NCBI RefSeq assembly: GCF_018130785.1 | Contig: NZ_JAFCJT010000035.1 | Coordinates: forward strand, 1 to 64,000 | Source of the DNA: Bradyrhizobium liaoningense | GTDB taxonomy: Bacteria > Pseudomonadota > Alphaproteobacteria > Rhizobiales > Xanthobacteraceae | DNA: 64,000 nucleotides | Reading direction: 5' to 3' | Shown: piece after piece, positions 48,942-57,550 of the stretch | How positions within the stretch are numbered: position 1 is the stretch's first letter | Layout: each line of letters opens with the position of its first letter | Notes under the pieces: generated by a model | Told to the model about the DNA's origin: nothing | The model's input: the letters and a program-made list of their open reading frames with translations, nothing else | Databases searched by the model: none | Made by a program: the position numbers and the translations under genes

Positions 48942-49850
48942 CTAGCGCGCCGTCTCTGCGCCGACCTGCCAAGGCTGCAAGACATGTTGCTCCGCGCGCG
49001 TGACGGAGCCTCCAAGCAGGCAACCCACAGGCCGGCTGTCGGCGAAGCCGAGCCGCACCCGGATCTCGGACAACGACCCCATCGCCCGGCCCTGCATGAT
49101 GGTGATCCGCGCGCTGTTGCGCTCGACCAGGCCGTTCTTGAGCAGTCCGAACGCGAGCGCCGCGGCGGCAATGCCGGTGGCAGCATCTTCCGGGTAGCCC
49201 GATGACTTCGGAAACTGTCGCGCCTCGAAGCGCCGCTCGCCCTGATGGTCCATTGCGTAGGGGTAAAGCCCGGTGGACCCGATCCGCCCGCAGCACGCCT
49301 CGATCTGCGCCGGGTCCGGCACCAGTTCGTTGAGCTCGCGGACGCCCTTGATCGGGATGAGCGTCTTCACGCGCGACGTGACGGCGTTCTGCACCGGCAT
49401 ATCAAGCAGATCGCGGCGCGACAGCTTGAGCGTCGACAGAACGTCCTCCTCTTCGGCACGCGAGAGATCAACGACCTTGCCGACAGGCTGGCTGATCTCG
49501 ACGGACGGTTCGCCCGAGTCCAAACGATCGACATAGCCCGTCACCGATCCGCTGCGTGTCTCGATGCGGACCTGCTCGCCGGACAAGAGGCCCTTGGTCG
49601 CGAGGACCCAGAGTGCGCCGATGGTCGCGTGACCGCACATCTCCATCTCGTGTCGCGGAACCCAGAACCGGAAGGCATAGTCGGCGTCGTCGCTGGGAGC
49701 CGGAAGGACGAAGCCCGACTCATGCCCGAAGTGCCGGGCCACCGACTGCATTCCCCCATCGGGCAGGTTCGAAGCGTCGACGACGATCGGACAAGGGTTG
49801 CCGCCGGCACCCATGTGGGTGAACACGTTGACAAGCTCGACCTCGGTCAT
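48942..49850 (-). CDS. PhzF-family isomerase/epimerase-like protein
   Basis: A 302-residue protein of the PhzF fold (two similar halves). ELVNVFTHMGAGGNPCPIVV opens it, GFVLPAP with EMEMCGHATIGALWVLA follows, containing the C-G-H-A-T segment of the first half, and SSGYPEDAATGIAAAALAFG is the D-A-A-T/GxAA segment of the second. The general base E of PhzF lies in the region HESGFVLPA. The family includes isomerases and epimerases of small acids such as trans-2,3-dihydro-3-hydroxyanthranilate and related compounds. The substrate is unknown. ATG 49850 is chosen because the reading upstream overlaps the tRNA region. It lies between two copies of a tRNA-flank sequence. Confidence 0.82.
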   Translation of the reverse strand: MTEVELVNVFTHMGAGGNPCPIVVDASNLPDGGMQSVARHFGHESGFVLPAPSDDADYAFRFWVPRHEMEMCGHATIGALWVLATKGLLSGEQVRIETRSGSVTGYVDRLDSGEPSVEISQPVGKVVDLSRAEEEDVLSTLKLSRRDLLDMPVQNAVTSRVKTLIPIKGVRELNELVPDPAQIEACCGRIGSTGLYPYAMDHQGERRFEARQFPKSSGYPEDAATGIAAAALAFGLLKNGLVERNSARITIMQGRAMGSLSEIRVRLGFADSRPVGCLLGGSVTRAEQHVLQPWQVGAETAR

Positions 49851-50000
49851 CGGATAACTCACTTCATGGAAGGTGGGACGGTGAAGGCGCGACGGCGGTG
49901 ACAACGACGATGGTATAGCCATTGCGGTGACATCTGAGAGAGCCGATTTGGCTGAGGGGCTCTGCGCGGCTGAGGCGGGCGCCCGCGCAGGTCGCAAAAC

Positions 50001-50031
50001 AAAAATGGCCCGCGTGATGCGGGCCATTTTC
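50001..50031 (-). terminator. Terminator of tRNA-fMet
   Basis: AAAATGGCCCGC and GCGGGCCATTTT are exact 12-bp reverse complements around gtgat, followed (minus strand) by a U-run. It lies 27 bases beyond the tRNA 3' end. Confidence 0.9.
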
Positions 50032-50057
50032 GTATCGGAACCGGTAAAGTCCGAATT

Positions 50058-50134
<77 letters not shown>

Positions 50135-50444
50135 TTAAACCGTTGCGCGCCTTTGCCGAAATGCCGGGGACGATGAATGAGGGCCGGCGCTATTCGCGTG
50201 GCTTGCTCTCGCGTCCCAAAGGCTTCCTTGGAAGGCAACCCCGGGGCAAAGCCCCTCGGGTGCGAGGCGTATGTACCAACCCGGGCTGCCTTTGGAAAGG
50301 GCCGCGGGGACGTTTTTTTCGACTTTATGACAGTGAGTTGGGCCGATTTCCGGCCCGTTTGGTGCGCTCTTGCCAGAAGTTCCACAAAGGGCCAGCTTGC
50401 GGGCAACAAAACCAGGGGCAAACGCCATTTCAGGGAGACCGCCC
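50135..50444. other. Intergenic region with GC-rich inverted repeats
   Basis: These 310 bases lie between tRNA-fMet and the aldehyde dehydrogenase gene. They contain a strong hairpin (ccccggggcaaagcccctcg around 50240-50260), ctttgg/ccaaag arms and a run of seven T (50311-50317) after a GC-rich stem. No convincing protein is present. It may be a repeat, the tRNA leader, or a small RNA. Confidence 0.4.
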
Positions 50445-51890
50445 ATGGACCACACCTTGGACCGCCCCTTGGCGAGCGCACCACTGCCGGCGCTGAAGGA
50501 TGCCTTCCAGGCCATGGTCGCGCGGTCGCGGACTGAGGCGGCGCCTGACCTCGCCATGCGGCTCGACCGGCTGGCGCGCCTGCGTGCCGTGGTCGCGGAC
50601 AATGAGGAGCGCTTCCGGCAGGCGATCTCGGCTGATTTCGGCCACCGCTCGGCGGTCGAAACCACCATCGCCGAGACGATGCTGGTGTTCTCCGAGATCC
50701 GGCATGCGACCAAGCACCTGATTAGCTGGATGGCGCCGCAGCGCGTCGCCACCGCGCTGCAATTCCTGCCCGCGCGCAACCGGTTGATCCCGCAGCCGCT
50801 CGGCGTCGTCGGCATCATCGCGCCCTGGAATTATCCGCTCCAGCTCACGCTTGCGCCCGCGATCGGCGCGCTCGCCGCCGGCAACCGCGTCATCATCAAG
50901 CCGAGCGAGCTCACGCCGCACTTCTCGGCGCTGCTGAGGGAGACGATCGCACAAAAGTTCGATGCCACCGAGGTGCTCGTCACCGGCATCGAGGACGAAG
51001 TGGCAAAAGCCTTCGCAAACCTGCCGTTCGACCATCTCGTCTTCACCGGCTCGACCCGGGTCGGCCGGCTGGTCGCGGAGGCCGCGGGGCGCAATCTGAC
51101 ACCTATTACGCTCGAGCTCGGCGGCAAGTCGCCTGCGATCATCGATGCCTCCGCCGACCTCCAGGAGGCGGCCGAACGCATCGCCTACGGAAAGCTGCTC
51201 AATGCCGGGCAGACCTGCATCGCGCCGGACTATGTGTTGGTGCCCGAGCGCTCGCTGCAGGCCTTCGCCGAAAAAGTGCGCGCGCAGATGCGGCGCATGT
51301 TCGGCACCGATCCCGCCAACAAGGACTACACCTCCGTCATCTCCGACCGGCACTATGCGCGGCTGGAAAATCTCGTCGCGGATGCCGCCCAGCGCGGCGC
51401 AAAGATCCTGCAACCGGCGAAGGCGGACGATCCGAACTGGAAGGCCCACCGCAAATTCCCGCCGACGCTGATCGTCGGCGCGACCGAGGCGATGGCGGCG
51501 ATGCAGGAGGAGATTTTCGGCCCCGTTCTGCCGGTGCTGGGCTATCGCGATCCGGCGGAGGCGATCGCTTTCGTCAACCGGCGGGACCGGCCGCTCGCGC
51601 TCTACTGGTTCGGCAAGGATCGCGCCGCGCGCGACGAGGTGCTGTCGCGCACGATCTCCGGCGGCGTCACCGTCAACGACTGCCTGTTCCACTTCACGCA
51701 AATCAACCAGCCAATGGGTGGAGTCGGCGCATCCGGCACCGGCGCCTATCACGGCGAATGGGGTTTTCGCACCTTCAGCAAGCTGAAGCCGGTGTTTTAT
51801 CGCTCCAAGTTCAACCGCCTCGCCGACCTCTATCCGCCCTATGGCGGCAAGATCGCGCGGCTGGAGAAGTTGATGCGGTTCATGTCGTAG
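50445..51890 (+). CDS. Coniferyl-aldehyde dehydrogenase-type enzyme
   Basis: A 481-residue aldehyde dehydrogenase. IAPWNYPLQLTLAPAIGALA and KPSELTPHFSAL bind NAD(P), FTGSTRVGRLVAEAAGRNLT is the glycine loop, ELGGKSPAIID has the general base glutamate, and GQTCIAPDYVLVP contains the catalytic cysteine (NAGQTC). EEIFGPVLPVLGYRDPAEAI is the second glutamate region. The length and the C-terminal tail (FNRLADLYPPYGGKIARLEK) match coniferyl-aldehyde dehydrogenases rather than betaine or succinate-semialdehyde types. It would oxidise coniferaldehyde or other hydrophobic aldehydes to acids such as ferulate, the substrate of the cou locus 40 kb away. A GGGAG site precedes ATG 50445. Confidence 0.87.
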   Translation: MDHTLDRPLASAPLPALKDAFQAMVARSRTEAAPDLAMRLDRLARLRAVVADNEERFRQAISADFGHRSAVETTIAETMLVFSEIRHATKHLISWMAPQRVATALQFLPARNRLIPQPLGVVGIIAPWNYPLQLTLAPAIGALAAGNRVIIKPSELTPHFSALLRETIAQKFDATEVLVTGIEDEVAKAFANLPFDHLVFTGSTRVGRLVAEAAGRNLTPITLELGGKSPAIIDASADLQEAAERIAYGKLLNAGQTCIAPDYVLVPERSLQAFAEKVRAQMRRMFGTDPANKDYTSVISDRHYARLENLVADAAQRGAKILQPAKADDPNWKAHRKFPPTLIVGATEAMAAMQEEIFGPVLPVLGYRDPAEAIAFVNRRDRPLALYWFGKDRAARDEVLSRTISGGVTVNDCLFHFTQINQPMGGVGASGTGAYHGEWGFRTFSKLKPVFYRSKFNRLADLYPPYGGKIARLEKLMRFMS

Positions 51891-51928
51891 CTTTCAGTCA
51901 TTGAAGCGCGGCCCGATGACAGGCTCCG

Positions 51929-51990
51929 CGAAGAAATCCAGACTGTCTCCGCGACGGGATTCTGGATTGCTTCGCTACGCTCGCAATGAT
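51929..51990. repeat. Palindromic intergenic repeat (cattgcgag family, copy 2, partial)
   Basis: The half-palindrome aatccagact..tctggattgcttc and ctcgcaatgat match the copy at 2609-2694; the left outer arm is degraded. It lies between the dehydrogenase and GMC oxidoreductase genes. Confidence 0.7.
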
Positions 51991-52019
51991 GAGAAGAAAA
52001 TGCAGAGGGGGAAACATCA

Positions 52020-53612
52020 GTGACTGACACATTCGACTTCGTCGTCGTGGGGGCGGGCTCCGGCGGCTGCGCGGTGGCCGGGCGGCTGTCGGAGGATGCG
52101 GCGACGTCCGTAGCGCTGCTCGATGCCGGCGGACGGAACGACAATTGGCGGATCACCACGCCATTCGGGCTCGCTCTGCCGTACAGCGCGGCCAAGTGGG
52201 CCTTCGATACCGTGCCGCAGAAGGGATTGAACGGCCGTATCGGCTATCAACCGCGCGGCAAGGGCCTCGGCGGGTCCTCGGCGATCAACGCCATGGTCTA
52301 TATCCGCGGCCATCGCGCCGACTACGACCATTGGGCCGCGCTCGGCAATGCCGGCTGGTCGTATACGGACGTGCTGCCCTATTTCAAGCGCTCGGAGAAC
52401 AATTCCGATTTCGACGGCGAGCATCATGGCAAGGGCGGCCCGCTGCATGTCAACAGACTGCGCTCGGAGAATCCGATCCATGAGATCTTCCATCAGGCCG
52501 CGCGCGAGGCGCAGTTTCGCATCCGCGAGGACTTCAATGGTGAGGACCATGAGGGGCTCGGCAGCTACCAGGTGACGCAGCACCATGGGGAGCGCTGGAG
52601 CGCGGCGCGCGCCTATCTGCAGCCCCACATGGACAAGCGCGCGAATCTGCGCGTCGAGACAGGAGCGCAGGCCACGAAAATCCTGTTCGAGGGCGGGCGC
52701 GCGGTCGGCATCGAATATGTGCAGGGCAATCAGACAAAGCAGCTGCGTGCCCGCCGCGAGGTGATCCTCTCCGGCGGCGCATTCCAGTCACCGCAGCTAT
52801 TGATGCTGTCGGGCGTCGGCGATGGCGAGGCGCTTCGACCGCACGGCCTCGGCGTCACGCATCATCTGCCGGGCGTCGGGCGCAATTTGCAGGACCATCC
52901 GGACTTCGTCTTCGTCTACGCTTCCGACTATCCGCACTTCGTTCATTCATCGCTCGGCCGGTTGCCATCCCTGCTCCGCGCGATCCAGCGGTACCGCAGG
53001 GAGCGACGCGGCCTGATGACCACCAATTTCGCGGAGTGTGGCGGCTTTCTGAAGACCAGCCCAGACCTCGATGTGCCGGACATTCAGCTGCACTTCGTCA
53101 TCGCGATGCTCGACGACCACGGCCGCAAGAAGCACAAGGAGGCGGGCTTCTCGTGCCATGTCTGCCTGCTCAGACCGAAGAGCCGCGGCAGCGTATGGCT
53201 GAAGAGCGCCGATCCGCTCGCTGCACCCATGATCGATCCGAACTTTCTGGGCGAGGCGGAAGATCTCGAGTCGATGGTCGCGGGCTTCAAGACCACGCGG
53301 CGGCTGATGGAGACGCCCGCGCTGCGCGCATTGCAGAAGAAGGACATGTTCACGTCCGACGTGAGAACGGACGACGACATCCGCGCCATCCTGCGCAATC
53401 GCGTCGACACCGTCTATCACCCCGTCGGCACCTGCAAGATGGGCACCGATGCGATGGCGGTGGTCGATCCGAAGCTGAAGGTCCACGGCATCGAGGGCTT
53501 GCGCGTCGTCGACGCCTCGATCATGCCGACGCTGATCGGCGGCAACACCAATGCGCCGACCATCATGATCGGAGAGAAGGCGGCGGATATGATCCGGGCG
53601 GAGGTGAGGTAG
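52020..53612 (+). CDS. GMC-family FAD oxidoreductase (alcohol/choline dehydrogenase type)
   Basis: A 530-residue flavoprotein. FDFVVVGAGSGGCAVAGRLS is the FAD-binding Rossmann motif, PRGKGLGGSSAINAMVYIRG is the GMC signature, and the active-site histidine is in VYHPVGTCKMGTDAMAVVDP with GGNTNAPTIMIGEKAADMI at the end. These enzymes oxidise primary alcohols or choline-like substrates to aldehydes, with electrons passed to an acceptor. With the aldehyde dehydrogenase upstream it makes an alcohol-to-acid pair, probably for aromatic or terpenoid alcohols. GTG at 52020 is preceded by AGAGGGGG. A hairpin follows the stop. Confidence 0.9.
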   Translation: MTDTFDFVVVGAGSGGCAVAGRLSEDAATSVALLDAGGRNDNWRITTPFGLALPYSAAKWAFDTVPQKGLNGRIGYQPRGKGLGGSSAINAMVYIRGHRADYDHWAALGNAGWSYTDVLPYFKRSENNSDFDGEHHGKGGPLHVNRLRSENPIHEIFHQAAREAQFRIREDFNGEDHEGLGSYQVTQHHGERWSAARAYLQPHMDKRANLRVETGAQATKILFEGGRAVGIEYVQGNQTKQLRARREVILSGGAFQSPQLLMLSGVGDGEALRPHGLGVTHHLPGVGRNLQDHPDFVFVYASDYPHFVHSSLGRLPSLLRAIQRYRRERRGLMTTNFAECGGFLKTSPDLDVPDIQLHFVIAMLDDHGRKKHKEAGFSCHVCLLRPKSRGSVWLKSADPLAAPMIDPNFLGEAEDLESMVAGFKTTRRLMETPALRALQKKDMFTSDVRTDDDIRAILRNRVDTVYHPVGTCKMGTDAMAVVDPKLKVHGIEGLRVVDASIMPTLIGGNTNAPTIMIGEKAADMIRAEVR

Positions 53613-53636
53613 TGTGAAGCCGCCGCCCCACACTCA

Positions 53637-53668
53637 GCTGTCGTCCCCGCGAACGCGGGGACGACAGC
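53637..53668. terminator. Perfect 15-bp hairpin between convergent genes
   Basis: GCTGTCGTCCCCGCG and CGCGGGGACGACAGC are exact reverse complements around aa. It lies 24 bases after the GMC stop and 5 bases from the end of the convergent SDR gene. The tgtcgtccccgcg motif also looks like a common intergenic repeat. Confidence 0.7.
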
Positions 53669-53673
53669 GAGAT

Positions 53674-54435
53674 TCAATTCAGCAGGAAGCCGCCGTCGAC
53701 AGTAATGACACTCCCCGTCATGTACCGCGACGCCTTTGACGCCAGCAGCAGGATCGCGCCGTCGAGATCGGACTCGGCGCCGACACGACGTTGCGGAATG
53801 CGTTTTGCCAATCGCTCTCCCGCCGGTGTCGACCAGAACGCATGGTTCATCTCGGTGTCGATATAGCCGGGCGCCAGCGCGTTGATGCGGATATTCTGGC
53901 CTGCGAGCTCCAGCGCCATCGCCCTGGTCGCCTGGAGGATGCCGGCCTTGGAGATCGCGTAGGGCGACACCGCCTTCAGCACACCGGTGCCGAGCACGGA
54001 CGCGATGTTGACGATGTTGCCCTCCTGCTTGCGCGCGATCATGCGGCGCGCGACCTCGGTCGCGAGGAAATAGGCGCCCTTCAGATTGGCGCCGATCACG
54101 GCGTCCCAATCGGATTCGGTCTGCTCGGTCGCGAGCTTCTCGATGGCGATGCCGGCATTGTTGATCAGCACCGTGATCGGACCGAGCGCGGCTTCCGTGG
54201 CATCGACGGCCTTCGCGATCGAAGCGGTGTCGGTGACGTCGAGCGCGACCGCGGCGGCGCGGCCGCCCTTGCCGCGGATTTCTTCTTCCAGGCTCTTCAG
54301 CTTGTCGGCCTGCCGCGCGGCGAGAGCGACGGCCGCACCATTGGCCGCCAGAACCCGGGCAAATTGCCGCCCCAGCCCCTGGCTCGCGCCCGTCACGAGG
54401 ATGGTTTCTTTACTGACGTCGAATAGGTCTGACAT
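53674..54435 (-). CDS. Short-chain dehydrogenase/reductase
   Basis: A 253-residue classical SDR. ILVTGASQGLGRQFARVLA is the cofactor motif, followed by ALDVTD and NNAGIA, and the catalytic tetrad residues are the serine in IVNIASVLG, with YAISK. The C-terminal pattern (QRRVGAESDLDGAILLLASK, TGSVITVDGGF) is common in NADP-dependent sugar-acid and hydroxyacid dehydrogenases. It is convergent with the GMC oxidoreductase; the substrate is unknown. A separate promoter is expected in the 136-base gap to the CvpA gene. Confidence 0.85.
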   Translation of the reverse strand: MSDLFDVSKETILVTGASQGLGRQFARVLAANGAAVALAARQADKLKSLEEEIRGKGGRAAAVALDVTDTASIAKAVDATEAALGPITVLINNAGIAIEKLATEQTESDWDAVIGANLKGAYFLATEVARRMIARKQEGNIVNIASVLGTGVLKAVSPYAISKAGILQATRAMALELAGQNIRINALAPGYIDTEMNHAFWSTPAGERLAKRIPQRRVGAESDLDGAILLLASKASRYMTGSVITVDGGFLLN

Positions 54436-54571
54436 GACGCTTGCCTTGAGCGATTTCCTTGCCTTTGGAGCATCAATACAGACGATTTTAACGATCTGAA
54501 ACCGGAATGATCGGTTCTGCGTTCATTCGTTCCATCGACGCAAGCGTTCCATCGAGGCAGGCCCGACGCTC

Positions 54572-55084
54572 ATGAACAGTTTCGATCTCGCGGTCTATGC
54601 GGCGTTCGCAATTGCGATCGGCTTCGGCTTCAGAACCGGCCTGCTCGGCAGCGCCATGACCATCCTCGCCTATCTCCTCGCCGCGCCCATCGCCGTCGCC
54701 CTGATGCCGCTGATCGTCCCGCAGGTCGCCGGCAATCCGAATTCGCCGCTGCTTCAGAACTGGATCTGGTTCTTCGGCATCTTCGTGGTGGTCGGCATGC
54801 TGTTTGGATATATCGGCCGCCTCGCGCTCAGCGACACCATACGCCAGGCCGGCATCGGCGACCGGCTCGGCGGCGCCGCACTCGGCGCGATCAGGGTCTG
54901 CCTCGTCGCCACCACGCTGGTGCTGGTATTCGACCAGATCGTGCCGGCCAACCGCCAGCCGCCGTTCCTCGCCGGCTCGCATCTGCGGCCGCTGTTCTCG
55001 GCCGCCGGGCAGATGGGTTTCAAGACATTGCCGCCGGAGGCCGCCTCTGCCATCGACCGCCTCAAGCAGGAACGGCGCATCTAG
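54572..55084 (+). CDS. CvpA family membrane protein
   Basis: A 170-residue protein of the CvpA type with four hydrophobic segments, residues ~4-20, 28-48 (AMTILAYLLAAPIAVALMP), 65-85 (IWFFGIFVVVGMLFGYIGRL) and 103-125. DLAVYAAFAIAIGFGFRTGL is the conserved start, with the G-x-R-x-G element. Family members are needed for colicin V release in E. coli and for envelope stress resistance; a general role in cell-envelope homeostasis is likely. The next gene is 126 bases downstream. Confidence 0.82.
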   Translation: MNSFDLAVYAAFAIAIGFGFRTGLLGSAMTILAYLLAAPIAVALMPLIVPQVAGNPNSPLLQNWIWFFGIFVVVGMLFGYIGRLALSDTIRQAGIGDRLGGAALGAIRVCLVATTLVLVFDQIVPANRQPPFLAGSHLRPLFSAAGQMGFKTLPPEAASAIDRLKQERRI

Positions 55085-55210
55085 TCCGCATTTGCATCGC
55101 CGCAGCGCGCGCCATGCATTTTGGTGCGGGCCCCTCCCTTATCAGCGGCACCACGATTGGCTAGAGTGCGGCCCATCCAAAAACCTACCTGACATTACGG
55201 GAGTGAAACA

Positions 55211-55993
55211 GTGGATCTTGGGATCAAAGGTCGCCGCGCCATCGTCTGCGCATCCAGCAAGGGCCTCGGCCGTGCCTGCGCCATCTCGCTGGCGGAAGCC
55301 GGCGTTGACGTCACGCTGACCGCGCGCGGCGCCGAAGCCCTGAAGAAGACGGCCGACGAGATCCGGAAAGCCTATCCTGGTGTGAAGGTCACCGAGATCG
55401 TCGGCGACATCACGACACCCGCAGGCCGCGAGGCCGTGCTGAAGGCCTGCCCCGAGCCGGACATTCTGATCAACAATGCCGGCGGCCCGCCGCCCGGCGA
55501 TTTCCGCAACTGGACCCGCGACGACTGGATCAAGGCGATCGACGCCAACATGCTCACCCCGATCGAGCTGATCAAGTCGACCGTGGACGGCATGATGGCG
55601 CGCAAGTTCGGCCGCATCGTCAACATCACCTCGGCCGCGGTGAAGGCGCCGATCGACATTCTCGGCCTCTCCAACGGCGCGCGCGCCGGCCTCACCGGCT
55701 TCATCGCCGGCCTGTCGCGCAAGACCGTGATCAACAACGTCACCATCAATGGCCTGTTGCCGGGCCCGTTCGAGACCGACCGCTTGACCGGCACCGCCAA
55801 GGCCGAGGCCGACAAGCGCGGCACGACGCCCGAGCAGATCCTGGCCGAACGCGCCAAGCTCAACCCCGCCGGCCGCTTCGGCCAGCCCGACGAGTTCGGC
55901 TATGCCTGCGCCTTCCTCTGCGGGGCCAAGGCCGGCTTCATCACGGGCCAGAACATCCTGCTCGACGGTGGCGCCTTCCCGGGCACGCTTTGA
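55211..55993 (+). CDS. SDR-like protein lacking the canonical Tyr/Lys pair
   Basis: A 260-residue protein of the SDR fold. IKGRRAIVCASSKGLGRACA is the cofactor motif and NNAGGPPPGDFRNWTRDDW the central region. The usual YxxxK segment reads GLSNGARAGLTGF, with S and R in place of the catalytic pair, so catalysis must differ or be absent. The tail TGQNILLDGGAFPGTL is normal. This variant subgroup is annotated as 3-oxoacyl-ACP-reductase-like. GTG at 55211 follows ACGGGAG. Its stop overlaps the quinone-reductase start by TTGA, so the two are coupled. Confidence 0.82.
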   Translation: MDLGIKGRRAIVCASSKGLGRACAISLAEAGVDVTLTARGAEALKKTADEIRKAYPGVKVTEIVGDITTPAGREAVLKACPEPDILINNAGGPPPGDFRNWTRDDWIKAIDANMLTPIELIKSTVDGMMARKFGRIVNITSAAVKAPIDILGLSNGARAGLTGFIAGLSRKTVINNVTINGLLPGPFETDRLTGTAKAEADKRGTTPEQILAERAKLNPAGRFGQPDEFGYACAFLCGAKAGFITGQNILLDGGAFPGTL

Positions 55994-56979
55994 GAGCGGT
56001 CTGGTACGAGCAAACGGGACCGGCTGTCGACGTCCTCACCTATGGTGAGACGGCGACGCCGGTCGCGGGCTCAGGCGAAGTTCGCGTTCGCCTGGAAGCC
56101 TCCGGCGTCAACCCGGCCGATGTCGGACGGCGCGGCGGCAGCTATCGCGCGCTGGAACATCCGCGCGTGATTCCGAACAGCGACGGCGCGGGTTTTGTCG
56201 ACCAGATCGGCGACGGCGTGACGCGCTTCAAGGTCGGCGACCGCGTCTGGCTGTTCAACGGCCAGCGCAACGGCCGCGCCTTCGGCACGGCGGCCGAATA
56301 TATTGCGCTCGCCGAGCAGCTGGTGACGCCGCTGCCGGAAAATCTCTCTTTTGCGGAAGGCGCGACGCTCGGCATCCCTGCGATGACCGCGTGGTGCTCC
56401 TTGTTTGCGGACGGGCCGATCGTCGGCAAGACCGTGCTCGTCACCGGCGGCGCCGGCGCGGTCGGGCACTACGCGGTGCAGCTCGCTAAATGGGGCGGCG
56501 CGCAGGTGATCGCGACCGTCAGTTCGGCGATGAAGGGCGAGCAGGCGCGGCGCGCGGGCGCCGATCTCGTTGTCAACTACAGGGACGAAGACGTGGTCGC
56601 CAAGGCTATGGCCTTCACCGGCGGACGCGGCGTCGACCGCGTGATCGATGTCGATTTCGGCGGCAACATCGCGACCACCTTGAGGTTGATGGCGGTCAAT
56701 TCGACGATCGCCGTCTACGCCACCAACGGCAACCGCACACCGGTTATCCCGATGCGCGAGCTGATGGAAAAATGCATCGTGCTGCGCACGCTGGTACTGT
56801 TCGCGCTGCCGCCGGCGCTGCTCGCGGCGGCGCAGGCCGACATCACGAAATGGCTGGCGGCCGGCCCGCGGATCCACAATGTCGCGGCGCAGTTCGCGCT
56901 GTCGGACACCGCGCAGGCACATCTCGCCGTCGAGAAGGGCGACAAGCTCGGCACCGTGATCGTCGACTGCGCGAGGTAA
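55990..56979 (+). CDS. NADPH:quinone reductase-like MDR dehydrogenase
   Basis: A 329-residue medium-chain dehydrogenase. RVRLEASGVNPADVGRRGGS and IPNSDGAGFVDQIGDGVTRF form the catalytic half, and VLVTGGAGAVGHYAVQLAKW is the NADPH-binding motif, as in zeta-crystallin-type quinone reductases. No zinc ligands are visible. The protein would reduce a quinone or enone to limit redox cycling. TTG at 55990 overlaps the upstream stop, an uncommon start that the overlap makes plausible. It converges on the DUF3775 gene. Confidence 0.85.
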   Translation: MRAVWYEQTGPAVDVLTYGETATPVAGSGEVRVRLEASGVNPADVGRRGGSYRALEHPRVIPNSDGAGFVDQIGDGVTRFKVGDRVWLFNGQRNGRAFGTAAEYIALAEQLVTPLPENLSFAEGATLGIPAMTAWCSLFADGPIVGKTVLVTGGAGAVGHYAVQLAKWGGAQVIATVSSAMKGEQARRAGADLVVNYRDEDVVAKAMAFTGGRGVDRVIDVDFGGNIATTLRLMAVNSTIAVYATNGNRTPVIPMRELMEKCIVLRTLVLFALPPALLAAAQADITKWLAAGPRIHNVAAQFALSDTAQAHLAVEKGDKLGTVIVDCAR

Positions 56980-56982
56980 GGA

Positions 56983-57414
56983 CTATGCAACCGGCGTGGT
57001 CCGCTCGTCGGTCCAGTCGATGCCTAGCTCGTCCATACCGTCGGCCAGCAGATCGCCCAGCATCGGCTCGCCCAGCAGGTATTGCACCGCCTCGCGCCGG
57101 GGCGCCTTGTATTCGGCCCGTGCCTCGACGGCGCGGGCGCGCAGATCGTCCCACTCCTCCACTTCGCCATCGCCACGGCCGAGCCACATCAGCGTGACGA
57201 GGTCGAGCTGCTCGTCCTCGTTCAGCGCGCGCATGAAACCGGAGAGCTCGGCTGCGACCGGATCGGAATTGGAGTCCTCCAGCACGTCGATCTCGTCATC
57301 GTCGGTCGCGTTGGACCCCGAGTCCGGATCGGAGGCCGCTTCCTTGACGTCGAATTCGCGGGCCTTCTCGATGATGAAGGCAACCTTCTCGGCAGAAATG
57401 GCAAGCTCTGGCAT
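56983..57414 (-). CDS. DUF3775 family protein
   Basis: A 143-residue acidic cytosolic protein. LAISAEKVAFIIEKAREFDV (residues 4-23) and GFMRALNEDEQLDLVTLMWL (about 59-78) are the DUF3775 segments, and the middle (DPDSGSNATDDDEIDVLEDS) is an acidic linker. It ends YLLGEPMLGDLLADGMDELG. The family is widespread in alphaproteobacteria and has no known function. It stands alone between the quinone reductase and the hydrolase gene at 57551. Confidence 0.82.
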   Translation of the reverse strand: MPELAISAEKVAFIIEKAREFDVKEAASDPDSGSNATDDDEIDVLEDSNSDPVAAELSGFMRALNEDEQLDLVTLMWLGRGDGEVEEWDDLRARAVEARAEYKAPRREAVQYLLGEPMLGDLLADGMDELGIDWTDERTTPVA

Positions 57415-57550
57415 GGGTTTCCCCTTCGCTCGTGATTCTTACTGGTTTCGGGTTCCTGCGATAACGCAACATCGCGACAGATGATCCATTGCGTTCGACG
57501 GCGGAAAGCCGCATCTTTTCGCGAAAGCAAGAAAATCAGGGGCGTACCGC

